From contig JABTTQ020001788.1 of NCBI GenBank assembly GCA_016081115.2, forward strand, positions 62,001 through 126,000: a DNA stretch of 64,000 nucleotides, read 5' to 3'. Source of the DNA: Rehmannia glutinosa. Taxonomy: Eukaryota > Streptophyta > Magnoliopsida > Lamiales > Orobanchaceae. A program made the translations under genes and the position numbers. The notes below the pieces were generated by a model. The model saw only the letters and a list, made by a program, of their open reading frames with translations. It ran no database searches and was not told the origin of the DNA. Shown piece after piece: positions 11,785-21,957 of this stretch (position 1 is its first letter; each line of letters opens with the position of its first letter).

Positions 11785-13188
11785 TTAATCTTCCATCATG
11801 TTGTCGAGATTTCTTTCTTCAACTTCAGCATCTTCAATGTTGAATATCTCGTTCTCTGTTTCTTGGTAGATTGATTGAGGTATCCACCAATTTTTTCTTT
11901 GAATGTCTAAACCAACAACTGGAGGTCCGTCGTAGGTTGCCCATCCTTTGAGATGTTTATGTATATAGATGACTTGGTAATCATCCATATCCCATATTTC
12001 CCATCTCGACAATGGTTTATTCTTTTGGATTCCCATCGGACTCTGCAATGACATAGTTTCTCCATTCTTGATATTGTTCCTTGAAGTTTCTTTCTATTGT
12101 TTCTGTTTTTGATAATTTTATGTTTCCATTCCATTCTCTGACATGGATGACATGTTTTGCTGGTACAACATTTCCTCTATACCATGTAGGAGGTATTGAG
12201 TCTATTATAACTCCTATTGGTATTATGAACTCATTTAATTCTAAGATACTATTGCATAGTGATCTTAGTCTTCTTCCAAAATCTTTTGTTTCTTCTTTGT
12301 GATGTAAAATAACTCCTTCTAAAAATCCATAATCCATCATCTTTTGTGGAGTTATCTCTTCATCTTCATATTCATATGGCTTGTACATTGTAAAACCAAT
12401 TCTGTGAATTCTGAAAATTGGTTTTGTCTCTTCCATGATTTCTTCACCAAAGGATTTGTGAACTTTTGCCCATGTTCCAGCAAGATGTATCTGATCACTG
12501 GCTATTTTATATGCAAACTGTTCCAATTTTTCAGCTTTTTTGTAGAAATTGTTTTCGGCCCTGTTATTAATATTGACCACTATTTAGGTGGTAATGTTGA
12601 CAAATACATTTGTGGGTTGAAAAATATTCAATTTTGAATTTCTCATATTCATCAACTCCCAAATAATATTTTCCCTGTTCACTTTCAAGATGATCTATTG
12701 AATCTTGAAGTATTTCGCTTTTGCCTTTTAATTTGGCAACCTTTGTTCATTTAATAGTTTAAAATTCCTTTCCATTGCTTCACAATGGTTGCGTAATTTT
12801 ATACTATGTGTTAAATCTGTTTTTCTTGCTTTTTCATAATCCAATCCTTCACCATCGGTATTGGAGTGGTTGAAATCGTTTTTTGTACAACTCTTTGTGA
12901 GTTCATCTATTCTTTTCGTAAACCTCCTTCTATTACGTAAGGAGTTCCGGATAGTTTTCGCATCTTTGTTTCATCATATGCTTCTCAGATTGTCAAATGT
13001 TTCCATTGCACTTTGTTGTAGCCAATCATTGCCTTAAAGGCACATTCTTGATCTCATAGAGACTGGTTTTTCCCTTGTAAACAAGGATATATTTTTCGGC
13101 TTTTTACCGAATACATCGGCTAGGGCATTCAAACCCCTAAATAACCATGTTCGTTTCTTGTTTCTCTGCTTCAACAAAGGTTATTCAT
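11785..13188 (-). pseudogene. EPRV-A transactivator/viroplasmin-like ORF
   Basis: The start ATG is at 13186-13188 inside the polyprotein stop, the stop at 11785-11787. The hybrid-binding segment (about 13130-13030) matches the RNase H1 N-terminal fold seen in caulimovirus P6. The rest has the motifs WAKVHKSFGEEIMEETKP, IDSIPPTWYRGNVVP and WATYDGPPVVGLD, identical to copy C2. Frame breaks occur in the first third; 12580-12017 and 12054-11785 are open. In relatives this protein supports polycistronic translation and forms inclusion bodies. Unlike B, this copy has no LTR insertion. Confidence 0.72.
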
Positions 13189-13998
13189 TATATGTTGCCT
13201 TCGTTGGTTCCACTATTTTTCCATCTTGGTTTTGAAATACCATCTTGAGTATTCGAATATCACATTCAACATATTTGACCCTATTTTTATCATCTCCTGT
13301 TTTTCCTGCAAAAAATATATTAGCTTGTCGAGATAAATAATCTGCCAGAAAATTTTTCTCTCCAAGTATATGTTCAAAAATAACTTCATATCCATTACCT
13401 TGTATTGTGTTTTAACCATCTATGGGTACTTGTTTTTCTTTCACTATTATATTTATATAATCTTACTATAGCTTTCACAACTTTCTTATTGTAAATGGTT
13501 GTCTTAAATAAAGTTTAAAACTTTCTAAAGCATTAATAATTCCTTCTATTTCACATTCTATTGAAGGCATATTTTTATTTTGGAAAATTCCACTTGCATA
13601 TTTTGAAATTTTTTCTTCACTTTTATTTGAAAATTTATCTGGTTTTACTATTAATATAGCTCCCCAGCCTTCATTACTTGCATCTGTTACTATTATTTTG
13701 TATTCTGATTCTAATGGTAATTTTAAATCTGGTAATTGTTTAACCTTTTCTTTTATCTTTTGTACTATTTTAACATCTTCTTTGTTAAAATATTTTTGAC
13801 CTCCTTTTCCTGTTTTTTGATATAAAGGACCTACTAATCTTCCTAAGTCTTTTATATACATTCTTGAATAATTTAACAATCCTAAAAATTGTTGTAATTG
13901 TTTTGTTTCCTCCATTTTATCTGGAAATTCTATTATCTTTTTAACTATATGAGGTTGTAATTTTATCATACCATTTCCTAGCGTATGTCCTAGGAATT
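13181..13998 (-). pseudogene. EPRV-A RNase H and polyprotein C-terminus
   Basis: Continues the 13999-15855 frame after a break near 13990. Open at 13969-13475, with thumb/connection sequence (QFLGLLNYSRMYIKDLGRL) and RNase H motifs VTDASNEGWG (Asp at residue 96 of this segment) and the ECEIEG Glu near residue 138. The third catalytic block is damaged near 13480, where copies B and C retain more. The polyprotein TAA (13181-13183) overlaps the transactivator ATG in an 8-base overlap. Confidence 0.78.
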
Positions 13999-15855
13999 CT
14001 ATATGTCTTTAAATAATTCCATTTTCTTTTTTGAAATTATTATTCCATTTTTAATAAATCTATTCATTACTTCTTCTACATGTTTATAATGTTCCTCTTT
14101 GTTATTACTAAATATTAAAACATCATCTATATATACCAGACAATAATTTAAATCTTTAAATATATCATCCATTTTTTGTTGAAATATTGCTGGTGCATTT
14201 TTTAATCCAAATGGCATTACCAACCATTCGTAATGTCCTCTTTTTGGTCCGCTAAAAGCAGTCCATTCTATTGATTCTTTGGCCATTTTTACTTGCCAAT
14301 ATCCTGATTTACAATCAAATTTACTAAATATCTTTTTATCTTGAATTCTATCTATTAGAATATCTTTATTTGGAAATCCATATTCTATTTTTCTTGTATT
14401 ATTATTTAATCTTTTATAATTTATTACCATTCTAGCTTTTCCTCTTTTTTGTTCTGAATGATTTCTTACCAAAAATGCAGGACTTTTATGAGGTCTTATA
14501 CTATTTCTTATTACTTTTAATTTAAATAATTCTTCTAATTGTGTTTCAAATTCTTTTTCATCTTCAGGACTGTATATTATATCTTTTCCTGTAATTTCCA
14601 TTTCAGGATTTATTATTTCTAATTTACATTCTATTTGATTTCTATTCCAATGTTTTAAAGGATCTTCTCCTATTATCTGAGTTTTTTCTGCCAATCTTAT
14701 TAATTTTTCAACTTTTTGTTTATTGTAATTTATTGGTTCATTATTGAAAACTTGTTTTTTAATAAACTGTTCATATATTTCATACTCGTTATCTTCATTA
14801 TTATTTACCTCCTCTTTGTTAATTAAATTTCTACATCCTTCTTTATTATATTCAGATTTATCTGTTAATAAATAAATTTTTTTTCTATTTATTTGTATTA
14901 AATTTCTTCCTATTGTAATAGATCCATTATCGGATGTTAAAAAATTTAATCCCAGAACAAATTCCGGTTTTCCTTTTTCTGTTACCCTTGTTTGAGGTAA
15001 ATTATATTTTAGACTTTTATCTTTATTTATTGTTTCAAATTCAATAAAGTTATTTTCAATACATTGATTATATTGAGTTGTACTTCCATCTGCTAATGTT
15101 GCTATTACTTTTAATTTTGTATTTTCTAATACTTCATTAGGTACTAGACTTTTATGTATACAACTTTTAGTGCTTCCACTGTCTATTATTGCATATGTTT
15201 CTATTGTCTTTCCATTTTTAAATGTTATCCAACATTTCATATTTAATAAACTATTAAAATTCTTTTGTATACTTAAATTTTCTGTTTGTATATATTCATC
15301 TATATCTTGTTTAAAAGATTCTTCATCAATATTATTATTAATATTAGCATCTTCTTCTTCTTCTATTTTTTCTTTTCCTTTTGTTATTTTTAACAATTTA
15401 TTTTTTATTTTTTCAATATCTAATTCTATTTTTAGAATTCTTTTTTCTAAATCATTATTTTCTATTACTTCTTTCTTTTCATTTTTATATTCTATATTAT
15501 ATTCTTTTTTCAAACAAAAAATACATATTTCTTCATTACAAGTAAAACACCTGTAACGTTTTTTCATATCAGGATATAAAAAACAATAATCACATTTTTT
15601 AGTGAACATTCCTTCTCCTTGTATCCATTGATGTTCATGTTGTGTTTCTTCTCTATTCATATAACAATAGTTTTGTATTGCTAAACTATCCATCATATTT
15701 TTTAATTGATCTATTTCTAAGTTTTCAAATTCATCGAAATCTTTTATTCTTTCTTCTATTTCATCTATTGAATAAAAACTATTGTCATAAGAATCTATAC
15801 TTACAACATCTACTTCTAATCCATCTATTTTATTTGCTCTATATGGATTATTCAT
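13999..15855 (-). CDS. EPRV-A polyprotein: six-Cys finger, protease, reverse transcriptase
   Basis: 618 open codons, in frame with the zinc knuckle upstream. Residues 88-114 hold Cys at 88, 91, 103, 106, 111 and 114 (CX2CX11CX2CX4CX2C), the second Cys cluster described in badnaviruses. A Lys/Glu-rich coiled-coil linker (about 120-200) follows. The aspartic protease has DSGST at 225-229. RT includes FDCKSGYWQ, the MPFGLKNAP block and the catalytic YIDD at 575-578. Such an enzyme reverse-transcribes viral RNA in the cytoplasm. The open end is lost at 13999 only by a frame break; the RNase H continues at 13969. The methionine given as start is internal to the polyprotein, not a true start. Confidence 0.88.
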   Translation of the reverse strand: MNNPYRANKIDGLEVDVVSIDSYDNSFYSIDEIEERIKDFDEFENLEIDQLKNMMDSLAIQNYCYMNREETQHEHQWIQGEGMFTKKCDYCFLYPDMKKRYRCFTCNEEICIFCLKKEYNIEYKNEKKEVIENNDLEKRILKIELDIEKIKNKLLKITKGKEKIEEEEDANINNNIDEESFKQDIDEYIQTENLSIQKNFNSLLNMKCWITFKNGKTIETYAIIDSGSTKSCIHKSLVPNEVLENTKLKVIATLADGSTTQYNQCIENNFIEFETINKDKSLKYNLPQTRVTEKGKPEFVLGLNFLTSDNGSITIGRNLIQINRKKIYLLTDKSEYNKEGCRNLINKEEVNNNEDNEYEIYEQFIKKQVFNNEPINYNKQKVEKLIRLAEKTQIIGEDPLKHWNRNQIECKLEIINPEMEITGKDIIYSPEDEKEFETQLEELFKLKVIRNSIRPHKSPAFLVRNHSEQKRGKARMVINYKRLNNNTRKIEYGFPNKDILIDRIQDKKIFSKFDCKSGYWQVKMAKESIEWTAFSGPKRGHYEWLVMPFGLKNAPAIFQQKMDDIFKDLNYCLVYIDDVLIFSNNKEEHYKHVEEVMNRFIKNGIIISKKKMELFKDI

Positions 15856-17063
15856 CTTTTTGTTACAATTTCTTGCTAAGTGATCTGGATCTCCACAAGT
15901 ATAACAAGCAAATTTTCTATTAGGATTAGGTCTTTTGACATGTCTTCCCTTTTGTGGTTGTTTTCTAAAAGATTTTCTTAGAAATGTTTTCTTTTTATAT
16001 GGTTTTCATATTGTTGAGCTGTTAGAACATTTTTACAAAATGCATAACTTTGTTTTTAATTTCTTTTTGTTGTATTATTTTACGAACATTTTCCTTTTAA
16101 CCTTTCAAAGGTATATATTATTCTTGCTCCTACTCCTAATCAATAGGGTAGTTCATACTTTTCCATCCACTTTCTATTTCTTTTCCTAATGTTCCAGGTA
16201 ATCTAAGCAAATACCTATTAGCTATTTCTTCATCAAAATATATTCCTGCCTTTGATGTTAAGCTCATGTAATCATTACTAAAATTTACAATATTATCCTA
16301 TTCTTGGATAGTTGTTTGTTCAAGTGCTCTCTAGTTGCATCTCGTATATTAAAATTATTTTTAGATGGTTCAAATCCTAATAGTATTTCTCTTATTAATG
16401 TTGTAAAATTATATGGATTATCACCCATTAATTTTCTTTGTTTTATCTATCTCGGATTTTATCATTTCTGATGTTATAAATATTCATTGCGGTATCTCTC
16501 TAGAAGTGTTTCTAAGTATACAAACATATCATTTTTGTTTGTGCTCCATAATTTACCCATGCTCTTCTTATCGATTCCCATCTATCCATTGTTTGAGGCC
16601 ATTTTTGTGGATGTATATTAGTTAATGTTAAAATTGAACCATGTTTACTAGCTTGTGGTAAAAATACATTATCCGGAATATATCTACTCCCTTTTGTTTT
16701 ATAATTTTCCCACCTCGAAAATAATCATTATTATTTATTCTAGTTGGTTCTCTAGGTGGTCTTCCTCCTAATTCATATGTTTTTTCTTCTTTTCTTTGTT
16801 TGATTAAATCTAGGATCGTATTATAACTTATTCTTGATGGTCTGTTTGTTCTACATTCATTTTTGAATCATTAGTTCTATATATATCTTTTTCGAATATT
16901 TAATATAATCTTCATGATCTAATTTATATTTTTATTTAATTCGAAAATGCTTTTTCATAATCAAGATTATAATCTTTCATTATTCTTTCATATTCATGAG
17001 TTATTTTCTCATTTATGTTGATTCCTTCCATATCTTTAATTTCTCTAATTAAAATTTCCTCAT
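15856..17063 (-). pseudogene. EPRV-A coat protein region with zinc knuckle
   Basis: Aligns with the better preserved copy B coat protein (21958-23162). The C-terminal CYTCGDPDHLARNC (CX2CX4HX4C) lies at about 15866-15906 and would bind nucleic acid during assembly. It is joined in frame to the 618-codon pol ORF, so coat and pol are one polyprotein. Upstream frames are badly broken, many breaks falling at Cys- or Gln-coding CAG/CTG positions. Confidence 0.7.
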
Positions 17064-18188
17064 TCATTCTTTGATCTTTTTTTCTTCTATTTTAATTCCA
17101 AGAATCTTTTCTTTTCCAAGATTTGTATATAAATCTTCTATTTTTATACATTCTTTTGTATATTGGTTTATATTATAAACTCTTTTTATTTGATATTCCA
17201 TTATCTCTTTGTTGCTTGGGCATCTCTTTTTAAAAGTTTCATATATTATTTTAACTTGTTGTGATATTTTATTCTTGTCAAATTTTATTTTAGCTATTAA
17301 AAATTTAAACTCGGGATTATTCATATATTCGAATTTCTTCCATTTATTCATTCGGTTATCTTCTTCTATACTTCCTTGAATTACTTTTGTTTCATTATTA
17401 TCATTAATCCATCTATAATCTTGAAATCTTATTGATATTGATCCTCTTGGGTTTTCATACATAACATTTTTATGTGGTATTAATTTTTCTTGTTTTTATA
17501 AATGATTCTATATTCCATTCTTGTCCTGTATTTTCTTTTAACTATATTTTATTCCTGGTATTGCTTGTATCCTTTATCGACTTCTATTTGATCATTTTTA
17601 TCGATTTTAAATTACAGATAACATTGCAGTTTGTACATAATTTTCCTATAAATCTGTTTTAATAATTAAGTTATTTATTCCTTCTGGAATTTATAACCTC
17701 TTGTTTTAATTCCTACTTTTATATACCCTATATCTTTAGCATCTATTAAATAATGCGACAAATATATTATTTCTCCATTATTTTTGTCATATCTATTTCA
17801 AATGTTCCTAAGATTCCATGTCTAGACTGTATGTCTTTCATCATGTAATATTACAAGAGTTTTTTACCTTGGTAACTTCTATGTAATCCTTTTACTCTAT
17901 TATTATTAATCTAAATGAATATATTTTATTTCTTTAGTTATTTCTTTTGTTTTTTCAACTATTTTAAAATTTAATCGTTGATCTTCTTTAGTAACACTTT
18001 CTATCCTTTCATTTATTACTCTAATAATTTTTTCATCGGTTGATTGTTTTTATATATTTGTTTTCTTTTAATATTTTTAATATTTTTATCTTTAAATAAA
18101 ACAAATTGTTGTTAAGTTTTATTACATCTTGAACTCTTTCAACTTTTTCTTCTTTTCTTTTAAAAATTTGCATAATTTGCTTATTCAT
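17064..18188 (-). pseudogene. EPRV-A movement protein region
   Basis: The polyprotein start ATG is at 18186-18188, one base after the TAA of the upstream ORF. The 30K-superfamily movement domain is fragmented here, but its C-terminal part is open at 17462-17064 (FQDYRWINDNNETKV, KIKFDKNKISQQVKIIYETFKKR). In relatives the protein forms tubules through plasmodesmata for cell-to-cell spread. Copy B (20800-21390) shows the core domain better. Confidence 0.72.
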
Positions 18189-18189
18189 T

Positions 18190-18626
18190 TTAATAATAAA
18201 CCCGATTTCTTTGGATTAACTCTTTTAGTATCTTTTCCTTTATTAATATTTAGATCTTTAATCTTTTTAGTTAATTCTTCTACTCAAATGTTCAAGATTT
18301 GTTATTCTATTTTCTGTGTTTATATCTTTAACTTGTCTTGTTTTCCTTCAATAATTGAAAGTTGTTCTTTTAAGTAATCTATTTTTCAGTTAGTTTTTTT
18401 ATTCGCTTTTGAAGATCGTTATTAAATCTAATATTTTATTATTTTTCTTGTTGATGAGTTCCAAAATTTATTATTAAATCATTTATAGAGTTTAAGTGAT
18501 TTTCTTTACTATGAAAGATATGTTCGAAACTATTATCAAAATTACACCGATATGTAATCCTTTATTGATGTTCTTATTTGTTTTAAACCTCTTAACTCTA
18601 AATTTAAATATTCTATCGATCTCATA
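18190..18626 (-). pseudogene. EPRV-A small coiled-coil ORF (virion-associated-protein-like)
   Basis: Counterpart of 20354-20798 on the plus strand: ATG near 18626, TAA 18192-18190, immediately before the polyprotein ATG. No full open frame survives here. Function is inferred from place and coiled-coil character, as in badnavirus ORF2 or caulimovirus P3. Confidence 0.5.
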
Positions 18627-19438
18627 AAATATCAAATTTAAAATCGATTTAAACTCCTTTTGGATGTATGGGTACTTGAGTTAAAACTTAACTTCATATA
18701 TAATTCTATAGTTTGAGAATATAAGAACTAACCTCAATTTTTCCTTTTCCTTGTTTCTCGAGATCCTTGATTCCATCTTTCTCCTTTCTTCGGTTCACCG
18801 TCATTTACGTCCTTCAACGGCTTCCTCTGCCTTCACGGACTTTTCGATCTTTTACCGAGATCTTGGGATTTTAATAGAATTTTTGAATTCCGAGAATATA
18901 GGGTTTTAGGCTATATGTGGTTAGGGCTTATATTTCAAAACTATAGAAAAATATTTGAATAAGTTTTAAAACTCTTTTCCCCTTCCAGAAGAAAGTGCTT
19001 TTTAAACTTACTTACAATCTAAACTAAGATTGGATCGAACCTTTTTGGGGCTCGATACCACTTGGGGGTGTTGGGGCTCGGAAAAGAGTTGCTCATGTTT
19101 TTGCGTTTGGTTTATTTTTTTGGGTTGTAAATACTTATATTTGCATAAATTAAAAAAGCTATGTAAAAGAAGGCTCGAATGATTTTAGAAAGAAGATTTT
19201 TATTCTTTGTGAGGTGTGTTTATACAATTGCGAATCACCTCTATTTATAGGCAAAGAAACCCGCCTTTTCTTCTATACTAAGCTAGGACATCTGTCCTCT
19301 ATCTATTGGTCGTCCTTTATACTGGACTCTTTATACAAATACGTATCTGGACTCAATAATTTACACAAGACTCGTGATCTGGATGGACCACTTCTTTAAA
19401 CTATTGATTGACGCGTGTCCATTACGGAACACTCTTTT
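18627..19438 (-). promoter_or_regulatory. EPRV-A upstream promoter and leader
   Basis: On the minus strand: TATAAATAGA at 19249-19240, then the primer-binding site TGGTATCGAGC at 19060-19050 and a leader of about 420 bp before the first ORF. It repeats 11113-11500. No TGACGTCA cluster is present at this end, because the viral sequence stops at 19438, inside the promoter. Confidence 0.75.
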
Positions 19439-19467
19439 ATCTTTTCTGTCATACGTATAAGATATCC
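19439..19467. other. Spacer at the centre of the EPRV inverted repeat
   Basis: About 29 bp with no clear viral match (contains CATACGTATA and GATATC) between the two head-to-head viral arms. It is probably filler from end joining. Confidence 0.6.
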
Positions 19468-19720
19468 TGAAAAAAAGAAGGAATCAAGAAAGCAAGAGCT
19501 AGAGGACAAACAATTTTGTACAAAAGATCAGAAAGAGTGTTCCGTAATGGACACGCGTCAATCAATAGTTTAAAGAAGTGGTCCAGTCCAGATCACGAGT
19601 CTTGTGTAAATTATTGAGTCTCAGATAACGTATTTGTATAAAGAGTCGTATAAAGGACATGACGATAGATAGAGGACAGATGTCCTAGCTTAGTATAGAA
19701 GAAAGGCAGGTTTCTTTGCC

Positions 19721-19730
19721 TATAAATAGA
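19721..19730 (+). promoter_or_regulatory. EPRV-B TATA box
   Basis: TATAAATAGA, followed 34 bp later by AATAAA. The same pair occurs at 44491/44535 and, inverted, at 19249 and 11304. It would drive the genome-length viral RNA. Confidence 0.8.
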
Positions 19731-19764
19731 GGTGATTCGCAATTGTATAAACACACCTCACAAC

Positions 19765-19770
19765 AATAAA
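19765..19770 (+). terminator. EPRV-B poly(A) signal
   Basis: AATAAA shortly downstream of the TATA box. In pararetroviruses this signal is bypassed on first passage and used on the second, giving terminally redundant RNA. Confidence 0.6.
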
Positions 19771-19873
19771 AATCTTCTTTCTAAAATCATTCGAGCCTTC
19801 TTTACATAGCTTTCTTTAATTTATGCAAATATAAGTATTTACAACCCAAATAAATAAACCAAACGCAAAAAAC

Positions 19874-19924
19874 ATGAGCAACTCTTTCCGAGCCCCCAAC
19901 ACCCCCAAGTGGTATCGAGCCTGA
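19874..19924 (+). CDS. Short leader ORF overlapping the primer site
   Basis: An ATG at 19874 opens 16 codons and stops at TGA 19922-19924, spanning the viral primer-binding site. Short ORFs in long caulimovirus leaders take part in ribosome shunting. Here the frame after TATC depends on a probable one-base deletion in CAG, so the end is uncertain. Confidence 0.3.
   Translation: MSNSFRAPNTPKWYRA
19910..19920 (+). other. EPRV-B primer-binding site (tRNA-iMet)
   Basis: Reads TGGTATCGAGC, the initiator-tRNA complement with one A missing from CAG. This is position 1 by the Caulimoviridae convention and the site of the minus-strand discontinuity. The copy in arm A (19060-19050) carries the same change. 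Confidence 0.8.
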
Positions 19925-20199
19925 AAAGGGTTACGGATCCAATCTTAGTTTAGATTGTAAGTAAGTTTAAAATGCAGGACCTCCTTCGGGAAGGGGAAAA
20001 AGAGTTTTAAAACTTATTCAAATATTTTTCTATAGTTTTGAAATATAAGCCTAACCACATATAGCCTAAAACCCTATATTCTCAGAATTCAAAAATTCTA
20101 TTAAAATCCCAAGATCTGGTAAAAGACTGGAAAAGTCCGTGAAGGCAGAGGAAGTCGTTGAAGGACAGAAGTACGGGTGAACCAGAAGAAAGGAGAAAG

Positions 20200-20271
20200 A
20201 TGGAATCAAGGGATCTGAGAAACAAGGGAAAAGGAAAAATTGAGGTTAGTTCTTATATTCTGAAACTATAG
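20200..20271 (+). CDS. Short ORF in the viral leader, ahead of the VAP-like ORF
   Basis: 23 codons from ATG 20200, stop TAG 20269-20271, basic (RNKGKGK). It contains GAGGTTAGT at about 20241-20249, which resembles a plant 5' splice site. In tungro virus a leader short ORF is spliced to a downstream ORF; whether this happens here is unknown. Confidence 0.25.
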   Translation: MESRDLRNKGKGKIEVSSYILKL

Positions 20272-20353
20272 AATTATATATGAAGTTAAGTTTTAACTCT
20301 GAAGTACCCATACATCCAAAAGGAGTTTAAATCAGTTTTAAATTTGATATTTT

Positions 20354-20798
20354 ATGAGATCGATAGAATATTTAAATTTAGAGTTAAGAGGTTTAAAACA
20401 AATAAGAACATCAATAGAAGGATTACATATCGGGTGTAATTTTGATAATAGTTTCGAACATATCTTTCATAGTAAAGAAAATCACTTAAACTCTATAACA
20501 GATTTAATAATAAATTTTGGAACTCATCAACAAGAACAAAATAATAAAATATTAGATTTAATAATCGATCTTCAAAAGCGAGAATAAAAATAATCGAAAA
20601 AAAATAGATTACTTAAAAGAACAACTTTCAATTATTGAAGGGAAAACAAGACAAGTTAAAGATATAAACACAGAAAATAGAATAACAAATCTTGAACAGT
20701 TTGGAGTAGAAGAATTAACTAAAAAGATTAAAGATCTAAATATTAATAAAGGAAAAGATACTAACAGAGTTAATCCAGCAAATTGGGTTTATTATTAA
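20354..20798 (+). pseudogene. EPRV-B small coiled-coil ORF (virion-associated-protein-like)
   Basis: About 148 codons with one frame break near 20590. The first part has ITDLIINFGTHQQEQNNK, the second a strongly heptad stretch (DYLKEQLSIIEGKTRQVK). It ends in NPANWVYY with TAA 20796-20798, one base before the polyprotein ATG at 20800. Position, size and coiled coil fit the virion-associated protein of badnaviruses or caulimoviruses, which links capsid and transmission functions. Sequence similarity is not evident by eye, so the call rests on context. Confidence 0.5.
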
Positions 20799-20799
20799 A

Positions 20800-21957
20800 A
20801 TGAATAAGCAAATTATGCAAATTTTTAAAAGAAAAGAAGAAAAAGTTGAAAGAGTTCAAGATGTAATAAAACCAGAACAACAATTTGTTTTATTTAAAGA
20901 TAAAGATATTAAAAATATTAAAAGAAAACAAATATATAAAAACAATCAACCAGATGAAAAAATTATTAGAGTAGTAAATGAAAGGATAGAAAGTGTTACT
21001 AAAGAAGATCAACAGTTAAATTTTAAAATAGTTGAAAAAACAAAAGAAATAACTAAAGAAATAAAATATATTCATTTAGGATTAATAATAATAGGAGTAA
21101 AAGGATTACATAGAAGTTACCAAGGTGAAAAAACTCTTGTAATATTACATGATGAAAGACATACAGATCTAGGACATGGAATCTTAGGAACATTTGAAAT
21201 AGATATGACAAAAAATAATGGAGAAATAATATATTTCTGTCCAGATTATTTAATAGATGCTAAAGATATAAGGTATATAAAATTAGGAATTAAAACAAGA
21301 GGTTATAAATTCCAAGAAGGAATAAATAACTTAATTATTAAAACAGGATTTATAGGAAAATTATGTACAAACCGCAATGTTATATCGTAATTTAAAATCG
21401 GATAAAAATGATCAAATAGAAGTCGATAAAGGGATACAAGCAATACGGGAATAAAATATAGTTTAAGAAGAAAATACAGGACAAGAATGGAATATAGAAT
21501 CATTTATAAAAAAGAAGAAAAATTAATACCACATAAAAATGTTATGTATGAAAACCAAGAGGATCAATATCAATAAGATTTCAAGATTATAGATGGATTA
21601 ATGATAATAATGAAAGTAAAGTAATTCGGGAAGTATAGAAGAAGCGGAGATAACCGAATGAATAGAATGGAAGAAATTCCAAAATATATGAATAATTCCG
21701 AGTTTAAATTTTTAATAGCTAAAATAAAATTTGAAAAGAATAAAATATCACAACAAGTTAAAATAATATATGAAACTTTTAAAAAGAGATACCCTGAAGC
21801 AACCGAAGAGATAATGGAATATCAAATAAAAAGAGTTTATAATATAAACCAAGATACAAAAGAATGTATAAAAATAGAAGATTTATATACAAATCTTGGA
21901 AAAGAAAAGATTCTTGGAATTAAAATAGAAGAAAAAACAGATCAAAGAATGAATGAG
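20800..21957 (+). pseudogene. EPRV-B movement protein domain of the polyprotein
   Basis: Open at 20800-21390 (196 codons). After a basic N-terminus (KRKEEKVERVQ) comes the 30K-superfamily core: IHLGLIIIGVKGLHR, an LHDERH block with the conserved Asp, and FCPDYLIDAKDIRYIKLGI. The frame breaks at about 21390, continues in pieces, and is open again from 21658 (EFKFLIAKIKFEKNKISQQV). In relatives it forms tubules through plasmodesmata. Its start lies one base after the upstream TAA, so translation probably relies on re-initiation. Confidence 0.75.

Larger units (their letters stand above)
11113..19438 (-). mobile_element. EPRV-A: over-length endogenous pararetrovirus genome
   Basis: A Caulimoviridae genome read on the minus strand from 19438 to 11113. 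It contains promoter/leader, VAP-like ORF, polyprotein, transactivator ORF, and a second promoter/leader ending at the viral primer site. TATA to TATA is about 7.95 kb (19249 to 11304), so about 380 bp of promoter/leader occurs at both ends. It is AT-rich, unlike the flanking copia DNA. The pol ORF at 13999-15855 is open for 618 codons, so the copy is fairly young or better read. Other parts have frame breaks. Confidence 0.9.

Noticed and set aside
15170..15923. Plus-strand Phe/Leu/Ile-rich ORFs that look like membrane proteins
   Set aside because: They are the reverse complement of the AT-rich, Lys/Asn-rich viral pol; hydrophobic runs arise from poly-A/T codons. The same holds at 23101-23738 and 38644-39033.
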